From Actinophytocola glycyrrhizae (GTDB taxonomy: Bacteria; Actinomycetota; Actinomycetes; Mycobacteriales; Pseudonocardiaceae): DNA of 64,000 nt. Shown here one piece after another: positions 1 to 8,523 of this stretch (position 1 is its first letter; the number at the start of each line of letters is the position of its first letter). The DNA lies in the NCBI RefSeq assembly GCF_042653545.1, contig NZ_JBHSIS010000006.1:806001-870000 (forward strand), written 5' to 3'. Under the pieces are notes generated by a model. It made no database searches. It was not told where the DNA came from and saw nothing but the letters and a program-made list of their open reading frames with translations. Both the position numbers and the translations under genes were made by a program.

Positions 1-908
1 AGGCGGAGCAGGTCATGAAGGACCCGGAGGTCATGGCGAACCCCTGCCACGGTGCGCCCGCGATGATCAGGGAGAACAAGTGCGCGGACCCGTTCGGGCC
101 CGCCGAGATCGTCACCATGGGACCTGCGAACGAGTACTACGACACGCCGGAGGAGGAGTGCGAGGCGCTCGACGAGTACAAGGTCGGCAGCAAGAAGACG
201 ACCACCGTGTGCGACTTCAGCCGGGGCGCCAAGGCCGCGCCGGTCGTCTGGCTCGTCGGCGACTCGCACGCCCAGCAGTGGCAGGGACCGCTCTTCGACC
301 TCGCGCGCGAGCACAGGTGGGTGCTCAAGCTCGCCCTGCTCGGCGGGTGCCCGTTCGCGGACGTCGAGTTCACCGGGTACCGCACGGTGGCGTCGGAAGC
401 GAACCGGCGGGCGTGCACGGACTGGACGGCGAACATGGCGGACGTGGTCACCGACGACCGTCCCATGATGGTCTTCGTGTCGTTCTTCGCCCGTGCGGAG
501 AACGCCGACGACGGCAGCGGCCGGTCGCAGACCGACCAGTACCGCGACGGGCTCGAACCGTACTGGCGCAAGTGGACCGGTGCCGGCGCGAAGGTGTTCG
601 TCCTCGCCGACCCGCCCCTCAACGGCGGGGTGCGCGCACGGGACTGCGTGGTGCTCAACCCGGACGACCCGCTGGCCTGTGCCGTGGACCGCGAGGTGGC
701 GCACCCCGGGGACCCGCTGACCGAGGTGGCGAGGCGCCCGCGCGTCCCCGGCGTCACGCTGGTGGACATGACCGACTACTTCTGCGACGACCGGCGCTGC
801 TACGCGGTGGTGGGGAACGTGGCGGTGTACTTCGACCACGACCACATGAACCTGGAGTTCAGCCGCAGCATGAAGCCGATGATCGCCGAGGCGATCGGCC
901 TGCGCTGA
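1..908 (+). CDS. SGNH-domain acyltransferase, C-terminal part (5' partial)
   Basis: The reading frame is open to the left edge, so the true start lies outside the window; the first visible ATG is at 15. The translation is a soluble SGNH hydrolase-like domain: a GDSHAQQW block near residue 82 (counted from the ATG at 15) carries the putative catalytic Ser, and a late DHDH segment near residue 275 fits the family Asp-x-x-His block. Such domains usually form the C-terminus of OafA/YrhL-type membrane acyltransferases that O-acylate cell-surface sugars, so a multi-pass acyltransferase-3 domain is expected upstream. No transmembrane segment is visible in this part. The substrate cannot be told. It converges on serS with 13 bp between the stops. 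Confidence 0.7.
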   Translation, partial: AEQVMKDPEVMANPCHGAPAMIRENKCADPFGPAEIVTMGPANEYYDTPEEECEALDEYKVGSKKTTTVCDFSRGAKAAPVVWLVGDSHAQQWQGPLFDLAREHRWVLKLALLGGCPFADVEFTGYRTVASEANRRACTDWTANMADVVTDDRPMMVFVSFFARAENADDGSGRSQTDQYRDGLEPYWRKWTGAGAKVFVLADPPLNGGVRARDCVVLNPDDPLACAVDREVAHPGDPLTEVARRPRVPGVTLVDMTDYFCDDRRCYAVVGNVAVYFDHDHMNLEFSRSMKPMIAEAIGLR

Positions 909-921
909 CCCGGCCGAGCGC

Positions 922-2181
922 CTACGCCGGGGTGAGGACGTCGCGGCCGAGGAACGGCCGCAGCGCCGCCGGGACGGACACCGAGCCGTCGGGCCGCTGG
1001 TGGTTCTCCAGCAGCGCGACGATCCACCGCGTCGTCGCCAACGTCCCGTTCAGGGTCGCCGCCGTCTGCGGGCGCCCGTTCTCGTCCCGGTAGCGCACCG
1101 ACAGCCGTCGCGCCTGGAACGTCGTGCAGTTCGACGTCGACGTCAGCTCCCGGTAGCGCCCCTGCGTCGGCACCCACGCCTCGCAGTCGAACTTCCGCGC
1201 AGCGCTCGTGCCGAGGTCCCCGCCCGCGACGTCGATCACGCGGTACGGCACCTCGATCTTCGCGAGCATCTCCTCCTCCCACGCCAGCAGCCGCGCGTGC
1301 TCGGCCTCGGCGTCCTCCGGCCTGCAGTAGACGAACATCTCGACCTTGTCGAACTGGTGCACGCGGATGATCCCCCGCGTGTCCTTGCCGTAGGACCCGG
1401 CTTCCCGCCGGAAGCACGACGACCACGCCGCGTACCGCCTCGGCCCCGCCGACAGGTCGAGGATCTCGTCGGCGTGGTACCCCGCCAGCGGCACCTCCGA
1501 CGTCCCCACCAGGTACAGGTCGTCGTCGGCGAGCCGGTACACCTCGCTGGCGTGCGCACCGAGGAACCCGGTGCCCGCCATGATCTCCGGCCGCACCAGC
1601 ACCGGCGGGATCATCAGTGTGAAACCGCTCACAGTCGCCTGCGCCGCCGCCAGGTTCAGCAACGCGAGCTGCAGCTGCGCACCGACCCCGGTCAGGAAGT
1701 AGAACCGCGAACCGGACACCTTCGCGCCCCGCTCGACGTCCAGCGCACCGAGCCGAACCCCCAGGTCGAGGTGGTCGGCTGGCTCGAAGTCGAACACCGG
1801 TGGCGTGCCGACCTCCTTGCGCACCACGTAGTCGTCCTCGCCGCCGGCGGGCGCGTCGGGGTGCACCACGTTCGGCACGGTCACGTGCAGCTTCGCGAGC
1901 TCGTCGTCGGCCGCGGCCTGAGCGGCCTCCGCCGCGCGCACGTCCGCGGCCAGAAGCCTGCCCCTGGTCAGCAGCGTGTCGCGCTCCTCACCCCGTGCCC
2001 GGCCGACCTGCTTGCCGAGCTGCTTCTGCTCGGCACGCAGCGTGTCGGCGGCGGCGACCGCGGACCGTCGTCGTTCTTCCGCGGACAACAGCGCGTCGAC
2101 CAGCGCCTCGTCCTCGCCACGGGCGCGCTGTGAGGCACGCACCGCCTCCGGGTCCTCACGCAACGTCCTCAGGTCGATCAC
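922..2181 (-). CDS. serS: Seryl-tRNA synthetase
   Basis: Class II aminoacyl-tRNA synthetase that charges tRNA-Ser with serine in the cytoplasm. The 419 residues match the usual length. An N-terminal Glu/Ala-rich coiled-coil arm (about residues 27-105) contacts the tRNA, followed by the catalytic core with motif 2 around FRREAG (F257) and motif 3 with NGTLATTR near the C-terminus. The start is a GTG giving MIDLRTLRED, the canonical SerS N-terminus. It is transcribed divergently from the septum-formation gene, the same arrangement as M. tuberculosis serS (Rv3834c) and Rv3835. Confidence 0.97.
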   Translation of the reverse strand: MIDLRTLREDPEAVRASQRARGEDEALVDALLSAEERRRSAVAAADTLRAEQKQLGKQVGRARGEERDTLLTRGRLLAADVRAAEAAQAAADDELAKLHVTVPNVVHPDAPAGGEDDYVVRKEVGTPPVFDFEPADHLDLGVRLGALDVERGAKVSGSRFYFLTGVGAQLQLALLNLAAAQATVSGFTLMIPPVLVRPEIMAGTGFLGAHASEVYRLADDDLYLVGTSEVPLAGYHADEILDLSAGPRRYAAWSSCFRREAGSYGKDTRGIIRVHQFDKVEMFVYCRPEDAEAEHARLLAWEEEMLAKIEVPYRVIDVAGGDLGTSAARKFDCEAWVPTQGRYRELTSTSNCTTFQARRLSVRYRDENGRPQTAATLNGTLATTRWIVALLENHQRPDGSVSVPAALRPFLGRDVLTPA

Positions 2182-2258
2182 GGCCCGGAGCGTATCCGCA
2201 CACCTGTTTTGGCCCGCAAGTCGATTCGGCCTCTCCCACCGCCGGCAACGCTGGCATC

Positions 2259-3227
2259 ATGGACGCGATGTCTGCACGCGTCGGGTTGTCGCGCTCCACG
2301 AGGAGCACGCTCAAAACACGGTTGGTGATGGCGGGCGCCTTCGTCGGGGCGCTGGCCGTGCTCAGCATGAGCATGCTGTTCTCGTGGCCGGTGTCGGTGA
2401 AGGGCGCGGCGGACACCGCGGCCGAGGAAGCCGCCGCCGCGTTCGACTCGCCCAGTGGCACCTGCCTGGACTGGCCGAACGACGCCCCGCAGAACATGCG
2501 CCGGGTCCCGTGCTCGAAACCACACACCTTCGAGGTGACCGAGAACGTCGACATCGGCAAGGACTACCCCGAGAGCGCGCCACCGCCCAACGCCGAGGGC
2601 TGGCAGCAGATCGTGACCGAGAAGTGCACGACGGTCGGCACCGAGTACCTGGGCGGCAAGCTCGACCCGTTCGGCAAGTACACGGTCGGTGCGCTGAAGC
2701 CCAACGCCGACCAGTGGCGTGACGGCGACCGCAAGCTGCGCTGCGGGCTGCAGCGCGTGACGCCCTCCGGCGAGCGCCTGCTGCCCACCACCGGGAGCGC
2801 CGCCGACCAGGACCAGTCCAACGTGCACGACCCGGGCACCTGCTTCGGTCTGGTGGACGAGAAGGAGGTCGGCGATCCGGTCGACTGCTCGACCGAGCAC
2901 TCCTACGAGGTGGTCGGCAGCGTCGACCTGTCGCAGACGTTCCCGGCCGAGTACCCGACCGAGGCGCTGCAGCTCGAGAAGACCGTGGACCTCTGCCCGC
3001 CGGTCGCGGCCAAGTACACGGGCGACAAGGACCTGGCCGCGCTCGGCCTGTCGCTCTACTCCGACACCCTGAAGAAGGAGAGCTGGGACGCGGGCTCGAG
3101 GAAGGTCGACTGCAAGGTCGGCGCGCTGGAGCCGGACCAGACGCTGCGGCCGGTGCGCGGCAGCGTGAAGGCCCAGCCCGTGAGCTCCGCCCCGCCCCCG
3201 CCGAGCAGCCCGAAGCCGGGCGGCTGA
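2259..3227 (+). CDS. Septum formation family membrane protein
   Basis: Single-pass membrane protein with a short cytoplasmic N-terminus, one hydrophobic helix (about residues 23-43, MAGAFVGALAVLSMSMLF) and a large extracytoplasmic part. The outer part has two Cys-containing repeats, each with a 'C-hydrophobic ... VxCSxxHxxEV' pattern (CLDW...PCSKPHTFEV and CFGL...VDCSTEHSYEV), which is the septum-formation (Septum_form) domain of actinobacteria. It ends in a Pro/Ser-rich tail. Two in-frame ATGs (2259 and 2268) are possible and neither has a clear ribosome site, so a near-leaderless mRNA is plausible. The zincin gene starts 1 bp after its stop, so the two are probably co-transcribed. The biochemical role is unknown. 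Confidence 0.8.
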   Translation: MDAMSARVGLSRSTRSTLKTRLVMAGAFVGALAVLSMSMLFSWPVSVKGAADTAAEEAAAAFDSPSGTCLDWPNDAPQNMRRVPCSKPHTFEVTENVDIGKDYPESAPPPNAEGWQQIVTEKCTTVGTEYLGGKLDPFGKYTVGALKPNADQWRDGDRKLRCGLQRVTPSGERLLPTTGSAADQDQSNVHDPGTCFGLVDEKEVGDPVDCSTEHSYEVVGSVDLSQTFPAEYPTEALQLEKTVDLCPPVAAKYTGDKDLAALGLSLYSDTLKKESWDAGSRKVDCKVGALEPDQTLRPVRGSVKAQPVSSAPPPPSSPKPGG

Positions 3228-3228
3228 G

Positions 3229-3579
3229 ATGGCGGTCGCCATGACGCGCCGCCGGTTCGAGGAACTCGTCGGCGACGCGCTCGACCTCATCCCCGAGGAG
3301 TTCGCGCGGGCCATGGACAACGTGGTGGTCCTCGTCGAGGACCGCGACCAGGAGAACCCCACGCTCCTCGGCCTCTACCACGGCGTGGCGCTGACCGAGC
3401 GCACGTCGCAGTACGGCGGCGTGCTGCCCGACACGATCACCATCTACCGCGAGGCCATCCTCGACATCTGCCGGGACGAGGAGGACGTGGTCGAGGAGGT
3501 CGCCATCACGGTCGTTCACGAGATCGCCCACCATTTCGGGATCGACGACGCCCGTCTGCACGAGCTCGGCTGGGGTTGA
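3229..3579 (+). CDS. Metallopeptidase family protein (zincin)
   Basis: Small 116-residue protein of the Zincin_1 (formerly DUF1025) family. The C-terminal half has the metal-binding motif HEIAHHFGID, fitting HExxHxxGxxD, in which two His and a later Asp bind zinc and the Glu is catalytic. It has no signal peptide or membrane segment. A second in-frame ATG at 3241 could be the true start. It sits 1 bp after the septum-formation gene and corresponds in position to Rv3836 of M. tuberculosis. The substrate is unknown. Confidence 0.85.
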   Translation: MAVAMTRRRFEELVGDALDLIPEEFARAMDNVVVLVEDRDQENPTLLGLYHGVALTERTSQYGGVLPDTITIYREAILDICRDEEDVVEEVAITVVHEIAHHFGIDDARLHELGWG

Positions 3580-3595
3580 CACCGTCATCTGGACG

Positions 3596-3638
3596 CTGTC
3601 AGTTTGACACTGACAGCTTGACAGTGTCACCGGATACT
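3596..3638 (+). promoter_or_regulatory. Promoter with overlapping palindromic operators for the MerR-type gene
   Basis: Two palindromes lie just upstream of the ATG at 3653: CTGTCAG (3596-3602) with CTGACAG (3610-3616), and TGACA-G-TGTCA (3619-3629), a perfect 11-bp palindrome. A plausible promoter, CTGACA (3610-3615), a 17-bp spacer and GATACT (3633-3638), overlaps both, so a bound dimer would block RNA polymerase. The transcript would begin only a few bases before the ATG. The same TGACA/TGTCA core recurs inside the regulator gene at 4088. Autoregulation is inferred from position. Confidence 0.55.
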
Positions 3639-3652
3639 GTCAAGATCGCGGT

Positions 3653-4228
3653 ATGAGCGACGAGCTGTACACCCTCGAACAGCTTTCGGAACGTGTCGCC
3701 GACCTGCTGGCCGCGGACTACGACGGGCAGCGGAGCGGCCGGGTCCGCGAGCTGCCGAACGCGCGCACCATCCGGTGGTACACCACCATCGGGCTCGTCG
3801 ACCGCCCGCTGGCGACCCGTGGCCGCGTCGCGTTGTACGGCGAGCGGCACGCGCTGCAGCTGGCGGCCATCAAGAAACTGCAGGCACGGGGCCTGGCGCT
3901 GGCGGAGGTGCAGGAGCGGCTGCTCGGCTCGACCGACGCCGAGCTCGCCCGCCTGGCCGAGGTCACGTACGACATCGACGTCGTGCACCTGTCGCCGGAG
4001 GTGAGCGCGGTGGCCGACGAGCTCGCCCGGCGGATCGCCGCCCCGGCACCGGACACCGTCACGAACGTCGTGCCGGCCTTCCGCATCGGTGACACTGTCA
4101 CCGTCGTGCTGGACGGTGTCACCAGAAACCTCGACCACACCGACATCGCGGAGCTGACCGCGGCCGCCGCGCCGCTGCTCGACGCGATCGACCGGCTCGG
4201 TCTGACCCCACGAAAGGAACGCCGATGA
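3653..4228 (+). CDS. MerR-family transcriptional regulator
   Basis: 191-residue DNA-binding protein. The N-terminus matches a MerR winged helix: TLEQLSERVADLL, then ARTIRWYTTIGLVDRPLA and a wing with a YGERHALQLAAIKKLQ recognition segment (about residues 8-85). The C-terminal part lacks a Cys cluster, so a metal-sensing role is not indicated. Its stop overlaps the start of the VIT/vWA gene (ATGA), so the two are translationally coupled and the regulator probably controls that operon. Palindromic operators lie in its promoter and inside its own 3' coding region. There is no Shine-Dalgarno sequence before the ATG, consistent with leaderless translation. Confidence 0.8.
   Translation: MSDELYTLEQLSERVADLLAADYDGQRSGRVRELPNARTIRWYTTIGLVDRPLATRGRVALYGERHALQLAAIKKLQARGLALAEVQERLLGSTDAELARLAEVTYDIDVVHLSPEVSAVADELARRIAAPAPDTVTNVVPAFRIGDTVTVVLDGVTRNLDHTDIAELTAAAAPLLDAIDRLGLTPRKERR
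4088..4102 (+). promoter_or_regulatory. Intragenic 15-bp perfect palindrome, candidate second operator
   Basis: GGTGACA-C-TGTCACC is a perfect palindrome inside the coding sequence of the MerR-type regulator, 123 bp before the VIT/vWA start. It contains the same TGACA(N)TGTCA core as the promoter operator at 3619-3629. A partial match (GGTGTCACC) follows at 4115-4123. Binding at both sites could loop the DNA or act as a roadblock. It could also be a coincidence of coding GDTVTV. Confidence 0.4.
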
Positions 4229-6690
4229 GCACCCAGATCGAGTTGATCGACCAGGCGGAGGTGACCGCCCGGCCGACCGACGACGACGGGCTCGGCTGCC
4301 TGCGCACCAAGCACGGCAACCTGCCGTTGGAGTCGATCGACGTCCGCACCAGGATCACCGGCCTCGCGTCGCACACCGAGCTGACGCAGGGCTTCCACAA
4401 CACCCACGACGAGCCGCTCGAGGCCACGTACGTGTTCCCCCTGCCCCCGCGCGCGGCCGTCACGGCGATGCGGATGGCGGCCGACGGCCGCGTGGTCGAC
4501 GGCGTCCTGAAGGAACGGGGCGAGGCGCGTGCCACCTACGACAAGGCCGTCCAGGAGGGCAGGCGCGCGTCGATCGCCGAAGAGGAACGGCCGGGCGTGT
4601 TCACCATGCGCGTCGGCAACATCCTGCCCGGCGAGCGGGTGACCGTGCACCTGACGCTGGCGGGCGCGCTGTCCTACGAGGACGGCGAGGCCACGTACCG
4701 GTTCCCGCTGGTGGTGGCGCCGAAGTACATCCCCGGCCGCCCGGTGGCCGGCGACCAGGTCGGCGACGGCACCGCCCTGGACACCGACGAGGTGCCCGAC
4801 GCGTCCCGCATCTCGCCGCCGGTGCTGCTCCCCGGCTTTCCGAACCCGGTCGACCTGTCGGTCGAGGTGCACGTCGACGCGGCGGGCCTGCCGCTGGCCG
4901 GCGTGCGTTCGAGCCTGCACGCCACCGCGACCGAGGACGCCGCCGACGGCCTGCGGGTCCGCCTGAACCCTGGCGAGCGCGCGGACCGCGACTTCCTGCT
5001 CCGGTTGAGGGTCGGTGACGAGGCCGCGGTGAGCACCGCGCTCGCGGTGCTGCCCGACGAGGACGAGCAGGGCGGCACCTTCGCGCTGACCGTGCTGCCG
5101 CCGACCGGGGAGGCGCCGGAGCACGGCCGCGACGTGGTGCTCGTCCTGGACCGCTCCGGCTCGATGGGTGGCTGGAAGATGGTGGCCGCCCGGCGGGCCG
5201 CGGCCAGGATCGTCGACACCCTCGGCGGCGACGACCGGTTCGCCGTCCTGGCCTTCGACTACCAGGTCGACACCCCGCCCGGCCTGCCGGACCAGCTGGC
5301 GGAGGCGACCGACCGCAACCGGTTCCGTGCCGTGGAGTTCCTGGCGAACCTCGACGCACGGGGCGGCACCGAGATGCTGACCCCGCTGCGTCGCGCGGCC
5401 GATCTCCTCCACGGGACCGCGGCCCGCGAACGGGTGCTCGTGCTGGTCACCGACGGCCAGATCGGCAACGAGGACCAGATCCTGTACGAGCTCGCACCCA
5501 AGCTGTCCGGCGTCCGCGTGCACACGGTGGGCATCGACAGGGCGGTCAACGAGGGCTTCCTGCAGCGGCTCGCGGGTACCCGGGGCCGCTGCGAGCTGGT
5601 GGAGTCGGAGGACCGCCTCGACGAGGCGATGCACAACATCCACCGCAGGATCGGCAACCCGCTGGTGACGGACCTGCTGGTGACGCAGGACGGCCTGGCG
5701 GTGGACACGGCGACGGTGGCGCCCACGCCGATCCCGGACGTGTTCCCGGGCGCACCGGTGGTGGTGATGGGTCGCTACAGCGGTCCGCCGCACGGCGCGG
5801 TGACGGTGGCGGGGCAGCCGAACCTGCGAACCACCCTCACGGCCACCCGGAGCGACAACCCGGCACTCGCCGCCCTCTGGGCACGGGCGAACATCCGCGA
5901 CCTGGAGGACAAATACGTCACCGGCCAGACCGCACTGGAAGGCCGCATCGTCGAGACGTCACTGAAGTTCGGCGTGCTTTCACGGTTCACGGCGTTCGTC
6001 GCGGTCGACCAGCGAGTGGTGAACGAGGGCGGCGCCACCCGCCGGGTCACGCAGCCGGTGGACCTCCCGAGCGGGTGGGAAGTCCCCGATCCAGGCAACG
6101 CACCGACCATGGCGGCAAGGGCGGCAGGCATGCCGACCTTCGGCGCGGCGGCGCGCTTCGCCGCGGCGGAATCGACCGGCGGCGCCCCGGCAGGGGGCTA
6201 CGGCATGCAGGGCGGCCTCGACACGAGCCACAGCGCACCGGCAGGCGACGTCTACGCCGGTCCCCCGCCGGGCGTGCCGATGCGCGGCGGTCTGCCCGCA
6301 CCCGCGCCGGGAGTGCCGGGCAGGCCGCCCGCCGCATCGCCGCGCAAGCGGGGGCGCCCGGCACCCGCCCCTGACGACGGCACCTCGCTGGCCGCGTTCG
6401 TGCGGGAGGAACTGACCCGCCTGCGCGGCGGCGACGGCCAGGACGTGTGGCTGCGCGCCGGTCTGATGACCGCGCTGTCGGAACGCATCCGGGTCCTGCT
6501 GGCGACCTGGCAGCAGAACAACGAGCCGCTGGAGGCCCGCACCACACTGGGCACCCTGTCGACCGAACTGGCGGCCCCGACCGCGGACCCGGCCGAGGTC
6601 GACCGGCGCTGGCAGAAGGCGCTGTCCACCCTGGAGTCCTTGGCGGGCGACGGCAACACCCGTTCCCGCCGGACGTTCTGGAAGCGCTGA
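4225..6690 (+). CDS. VIT and von Willebrand factor A domain protein
   Basis: 821-residue protein resembling inter-alpha-trypsin inhibitor heavy chains. The N-terminal VIT domain (about residues 10-145) has the LASHTELTQGFHNTHDEPLEATYVF-type core. A vWA domain follows (about 300-470) with an intact metal-ion site: DRSGS at 309-313, a Thr in GGTEM and an Asp in VTDGQIG. A low-complexity Ala/Gly/Pro segment (about 630-720) links to a C-terminal helical region. There is no signal peptide, so it is probably cytoplasmic. It overlaps the MerR-type gene by 4 bp. The family is widespread but its ligand is unknown. Confidence 0.88.
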   Translation: MSTQIELIDQAEVTARPTDDDGLGCLRTKHGNLPLESIDVRTRITGLASHTELTQGFHNTHDEPLEATYVFPLPPRAAVTAMRMAADGRVVDGVLKERGEARATYDKAVQEGRRASIAEEERPGVFTMRVGNILPGERVTVHLTLAGALSYEDGEATYRFPLVVAPKYIPGRPVAGDQVGDGTALDTDEVPDASRISPPVLLPGFPNPVDLSVEVHVDAAGLPLAGVRSSLHATATEDAADGLRVRLNPGERADRDFLLRLRVGDEAAVSTALAVLPDEDEQGGTFALTVLPPTGEAPEHGRDVVLVLDRSGSMGGWKMVAARRAAARIVDTLGGDDRFAVLAFDYQVDTPPGLPDQLAEATDRNRFRAVEFLANLDARGGTEMLTPLRRAADLLHGTAARERVLVLVTDGQIGNEDQILYELAPKLSGVRVHTVGIDRAVNEGFLQRLAGTRGRCELVESEDRLDEAMHNIHRRIGNPLVTDLLVTQDGLAVDTATVAPTPIPDVFPGAPVVVMGRYSGPPHGAVTVAGQPNLRTTLTATRSDNPALAALWARANIRDLEDKYVTGQTALEGRIVETSLKFGVLSRFTAFVAVDQRVVNEGGATRRVTQPVDLPSGWEVPDPGNAPTMAARAAGMPTFGAAARFAAAESTGGAPAGGYGMQGGLDTSHSAPAGDVYAGPPPGVPMRGGLPAPAPGVPGRPPAASPRKRGRPAPAPDDGTSLAAFVREELTRLRGGDGQDVWLRAGLMTALSERIRVLLATWQQNNEPLEARTTLGTLSTELAAPTADPAEVDRRWQKALSTLESLAGDGNTRSRRTFWKR

Positions 6691-6706
6691 CGGCCCGTGG
6701 ACGAAC

Positions 6707-6747
6707 GTCCGTGGTCGCACCGGCCACCAGCCGGAGCGGCCACGGAC
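6707..6747. terminator. Hairpin between convergent genes
   Basis: GTCCGTGG (6707-6714) pairs perfectly with CCACGGAC (6740-6747) around a GC-rich interior. It lies between the stops of the VIT/vWA gene and the oppositely oriented oxidoreductase gene, so it could end transcripts from both sides. No U-tract is present, as is common in actinomycetes. Confidence 0.4.
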
Positions 6748-6814
6748 GGGTCAGCTCGGCATGGTGGTGGGCACAGCGCAGTGGCAACGCCGCGGGCGCA
6801 GTGGTCGGTTCGGC

Positions 6815-7777
6815 CTACGAGACCTGGATGACGAGCTTTCCGCGTACGCCGCCTGCTTCGAGGACACGGTGCGCTTCCGCGATCTCGGCCAAGGGGAAAA
6901 CCGTGTCGACGACGGGGCGGAGGGCGCCGGTGTCCGTCAGGCGGGTCAGTTCGGCGAGCAGGTCGGCTCGCGGGTCGCCGCTGAAGAAGCGGACCCGGCG
7001 GCCACCGAAGACCGTGGAGCCGACGAGATAGGAGAGGGAGGTGAACGTGTGGTCGAGGTCGAAGGCTATGGCGACCATGCGGCCTGAGCGGGTCAGCAGC
7101 CCCCGGTAGGCGGGGAACTCGGTGCCGACGGTGTCGAGGACGACGTCGAAGCGCGGCAGGTCCGCCGGGCTCGTGGTCCGGTAGTCGAGCACCTCGTCGG
7201 CGCCCAGCTCGGTCAGGGCGTCGTGGTGCTTCGCGTTGGCCAGCGCGGTGACGTGTGCGCCGTACATGTGTCCCAGCTGTACCGCCACGCTGCCGACGCC
7301 GCCGCTGGCGCCGCGGACCAGCAGTCGCTCACCTGGCTGGAGGTGGGCCTTGTCGCGCAGCGCGGTGATGGCGGTGGTGCCGACCCCGGGCAGGGCAGCG
7401 GCCCGCACCAGGTCGATGTTGGCCGGGGCCGGGGCGAGCCTTCGCGTGTCCACCGCGACGAACTCGGCGGCGGCGCCGAACCGACGGGGCACACCCCACA
7501 CCCGGTCGCCGGGCCCGTAGGTGGTCACGCCCTCGCCGACGGCCACGACCTCCCCGGCGAAGTCGATGCCGACGCGTTTCGGGAAGCCCCGGTCCAGCAC
7601 GCCCGTCACCAGCCGGACCCTGCCCGCGCGGCCGGGCAGCTCGCCACCGTTCACGCTCGTTGCGTGGACCCGCACCAGCACCTCGCCTGGACCGGGGAGC
7701 GGTTTCGGCAGCGTGCCCACGTACAGCACGTCGGGTGGTCCATAGCTGTCGTACAGCGCAGCGCGCATCTCGTTCAT
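6815..7777 (-). CDS. NAD(P)-dependent zinc-free alcohol dehydrogenase / quinone oxidoreductase
   Basis: 320-residue medium-chain dehydrogenase/reductase of the quinone-oxidoreductase type. An N-terminal GroES-like fold (MRAALYDSYGPPDVL..., GEVLVRVHATSVNGGE) is followed by a Rossmann domain with the nucleotide-binding stretch VRGASGGVGSVAVQLG (about residues 145-160). The Cys/His zinc ligands of true alcohol dehydrogenases are absent, so it probably reduces a quinone or enone with NADPH in the cytoplasm. ATGs at 7777 and 7768 are both possible. The divergent TetR gene 57 bp away probably represses it. Confidence 0.88.
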   Translation of the reverse strand: MNEMRAALYDSYGPPDVLYVGTLPKPLPGPGEVLVRVHATSVNGGELPGRAGRVRLVTGVLDRGFPKRVGIDFAGEVVAVGEGVTTYGPGDRVWGVPRRFGAAAEFVAVDTRRLAPAPANIDLVRAAALPGVGTTAITALRDKAHLQPGERLLVRGASGGVGSVAVQLGHMYGAHVTALANAKHHDALTELGADEVLDYRTTSPADLPRFDVVLDTVGTEFPAYRGLLTRSGRMVAIAFDLDHTFTSLSYLVGSTVFGGRRVRFFSGDPRADLLAELTRLTDTGALRPVVDTVFPLAEIAEAHRVLEAGGVRGKLVIQVS

Positions 7778-7834
7778 GCCCGCGTCAACGCGGTAAGCGG
7801 ACGCGTGACTCCGGTTCTGGTTAATGTGAGAAGC

Positions 7835-8464
7835 ATGCCTGGTGGTTCGTCTCGGTTGCGTGCCGACGCCCGGCGCAACCGCGACCGCATCCTCGACGCG
7901 GCACGGCAGGCGTTCGCGGCACGCGGTCTCGACGTGCCGATGGCGGCGATCGCCCGCCGGGCCGGGGTGGGCGTCGCGACGCTCTACCGGCGGTTCCCGA
8001 CCCGCGAGTCGTTGATCACGGAGGTGTTCGCCGACCAGCTCACGCAGTGTCTGTCGCTTGTGGACGACGCGCTCGCCGATCCGGATCCGTGGCGCGGTTT
8101 CCGCACGGCCATCGAGAAGGTGTGCGCCATGCAGGTGACGGACCGCGGCTTCAGCGCCGCGGTCCTGACCGCGTTCCCCACCGCGATCGACTTCGACCGC
8201 GCGGGCACCCACGCCGAGACGGCCTTCGCCGACGTGGTCCGCCGCGCCCAGGAATCCGGCGACCTGCGCGCGGACTTCGTCCCCGCGGACCTCGCGCTGA
8301 TCCTCCGTGCGAACGCGGGTGTCATCGCCGACTCCCCCGACGCCGCGCTGGCCGCGTCCCGCCGACTGGTCGCCTACCTCCTGCAGGCCTTCCGGGCCGA
8401 TCGCGCCACCCCACTGCCACCGCCCGCACCACTTGCCCTGCGACACGCGATCGGCACCGGCTGA
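7835..8464 (+). CDS. TetR-family transcriptional regulator
   Basis: 209-residue repressor. The N-terminal helix-turn-helix (about residues 12-58) reads RNRDRILDAARQAFAARG ... AIARRAGVGVATLYRRFPTRESL, typical of TetR/AcrR. The C-terminal domain, ending in a Pro-rich segment, would bind the inducer. The ATG at 7835 is preferred because translation upstream is unlike the family. The divergent oxidoreductase shares the 57-bp intergenic region and is the likely target. The gap contains only a weak GCGTC/GACGC-type symmetry. Confidence 0.87.
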   Translation: MPGGSSRLRADARRNRDRILDAARQAFAARGLDVPMAAIARRAGVGVATLYRRFPTRESLITEVFADQLTQCLSLVDDALADPDPWRGFRTAIEKVCAMQVTDRGFSAAVLTAFPTAIDFDRAGTHAETAFADVVRRAQESGDLRADFVPADLALILRANAGVIADSPDAALAASRRLVAYLLQAFRADRATPLPPPAPLALRHAIGTG

Positions 8465-8489
8465 GGCCAGGACGTTCCCGGACAGGAAC

Positions 8490-8518
8490 GTGGGGCCGCA
8501 CCCCTTGTGCGGCCCCAC
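8490..8518. terminator. Bidirectional terminator hairpin
   Basis: GTGGGGCCGCA (8490-8500) and TGCGGCCCCAC (8508-8518) form a perfect 11-bp stem with a 7-nt loop. It sits between the stop of the TetR gene and the stop of rtcB, which converge, so it serves both strands. Confidence 0.8.
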
Positions 8519-8523
8519 GACCG

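Noticed and set aside
922..2181. A tRNA-Ser or T-box near serS
   Set aside because: No T-loop GGTTCGAATC-type sequence or T-box core was found on either strand; actinobacterial serS often lacks it.
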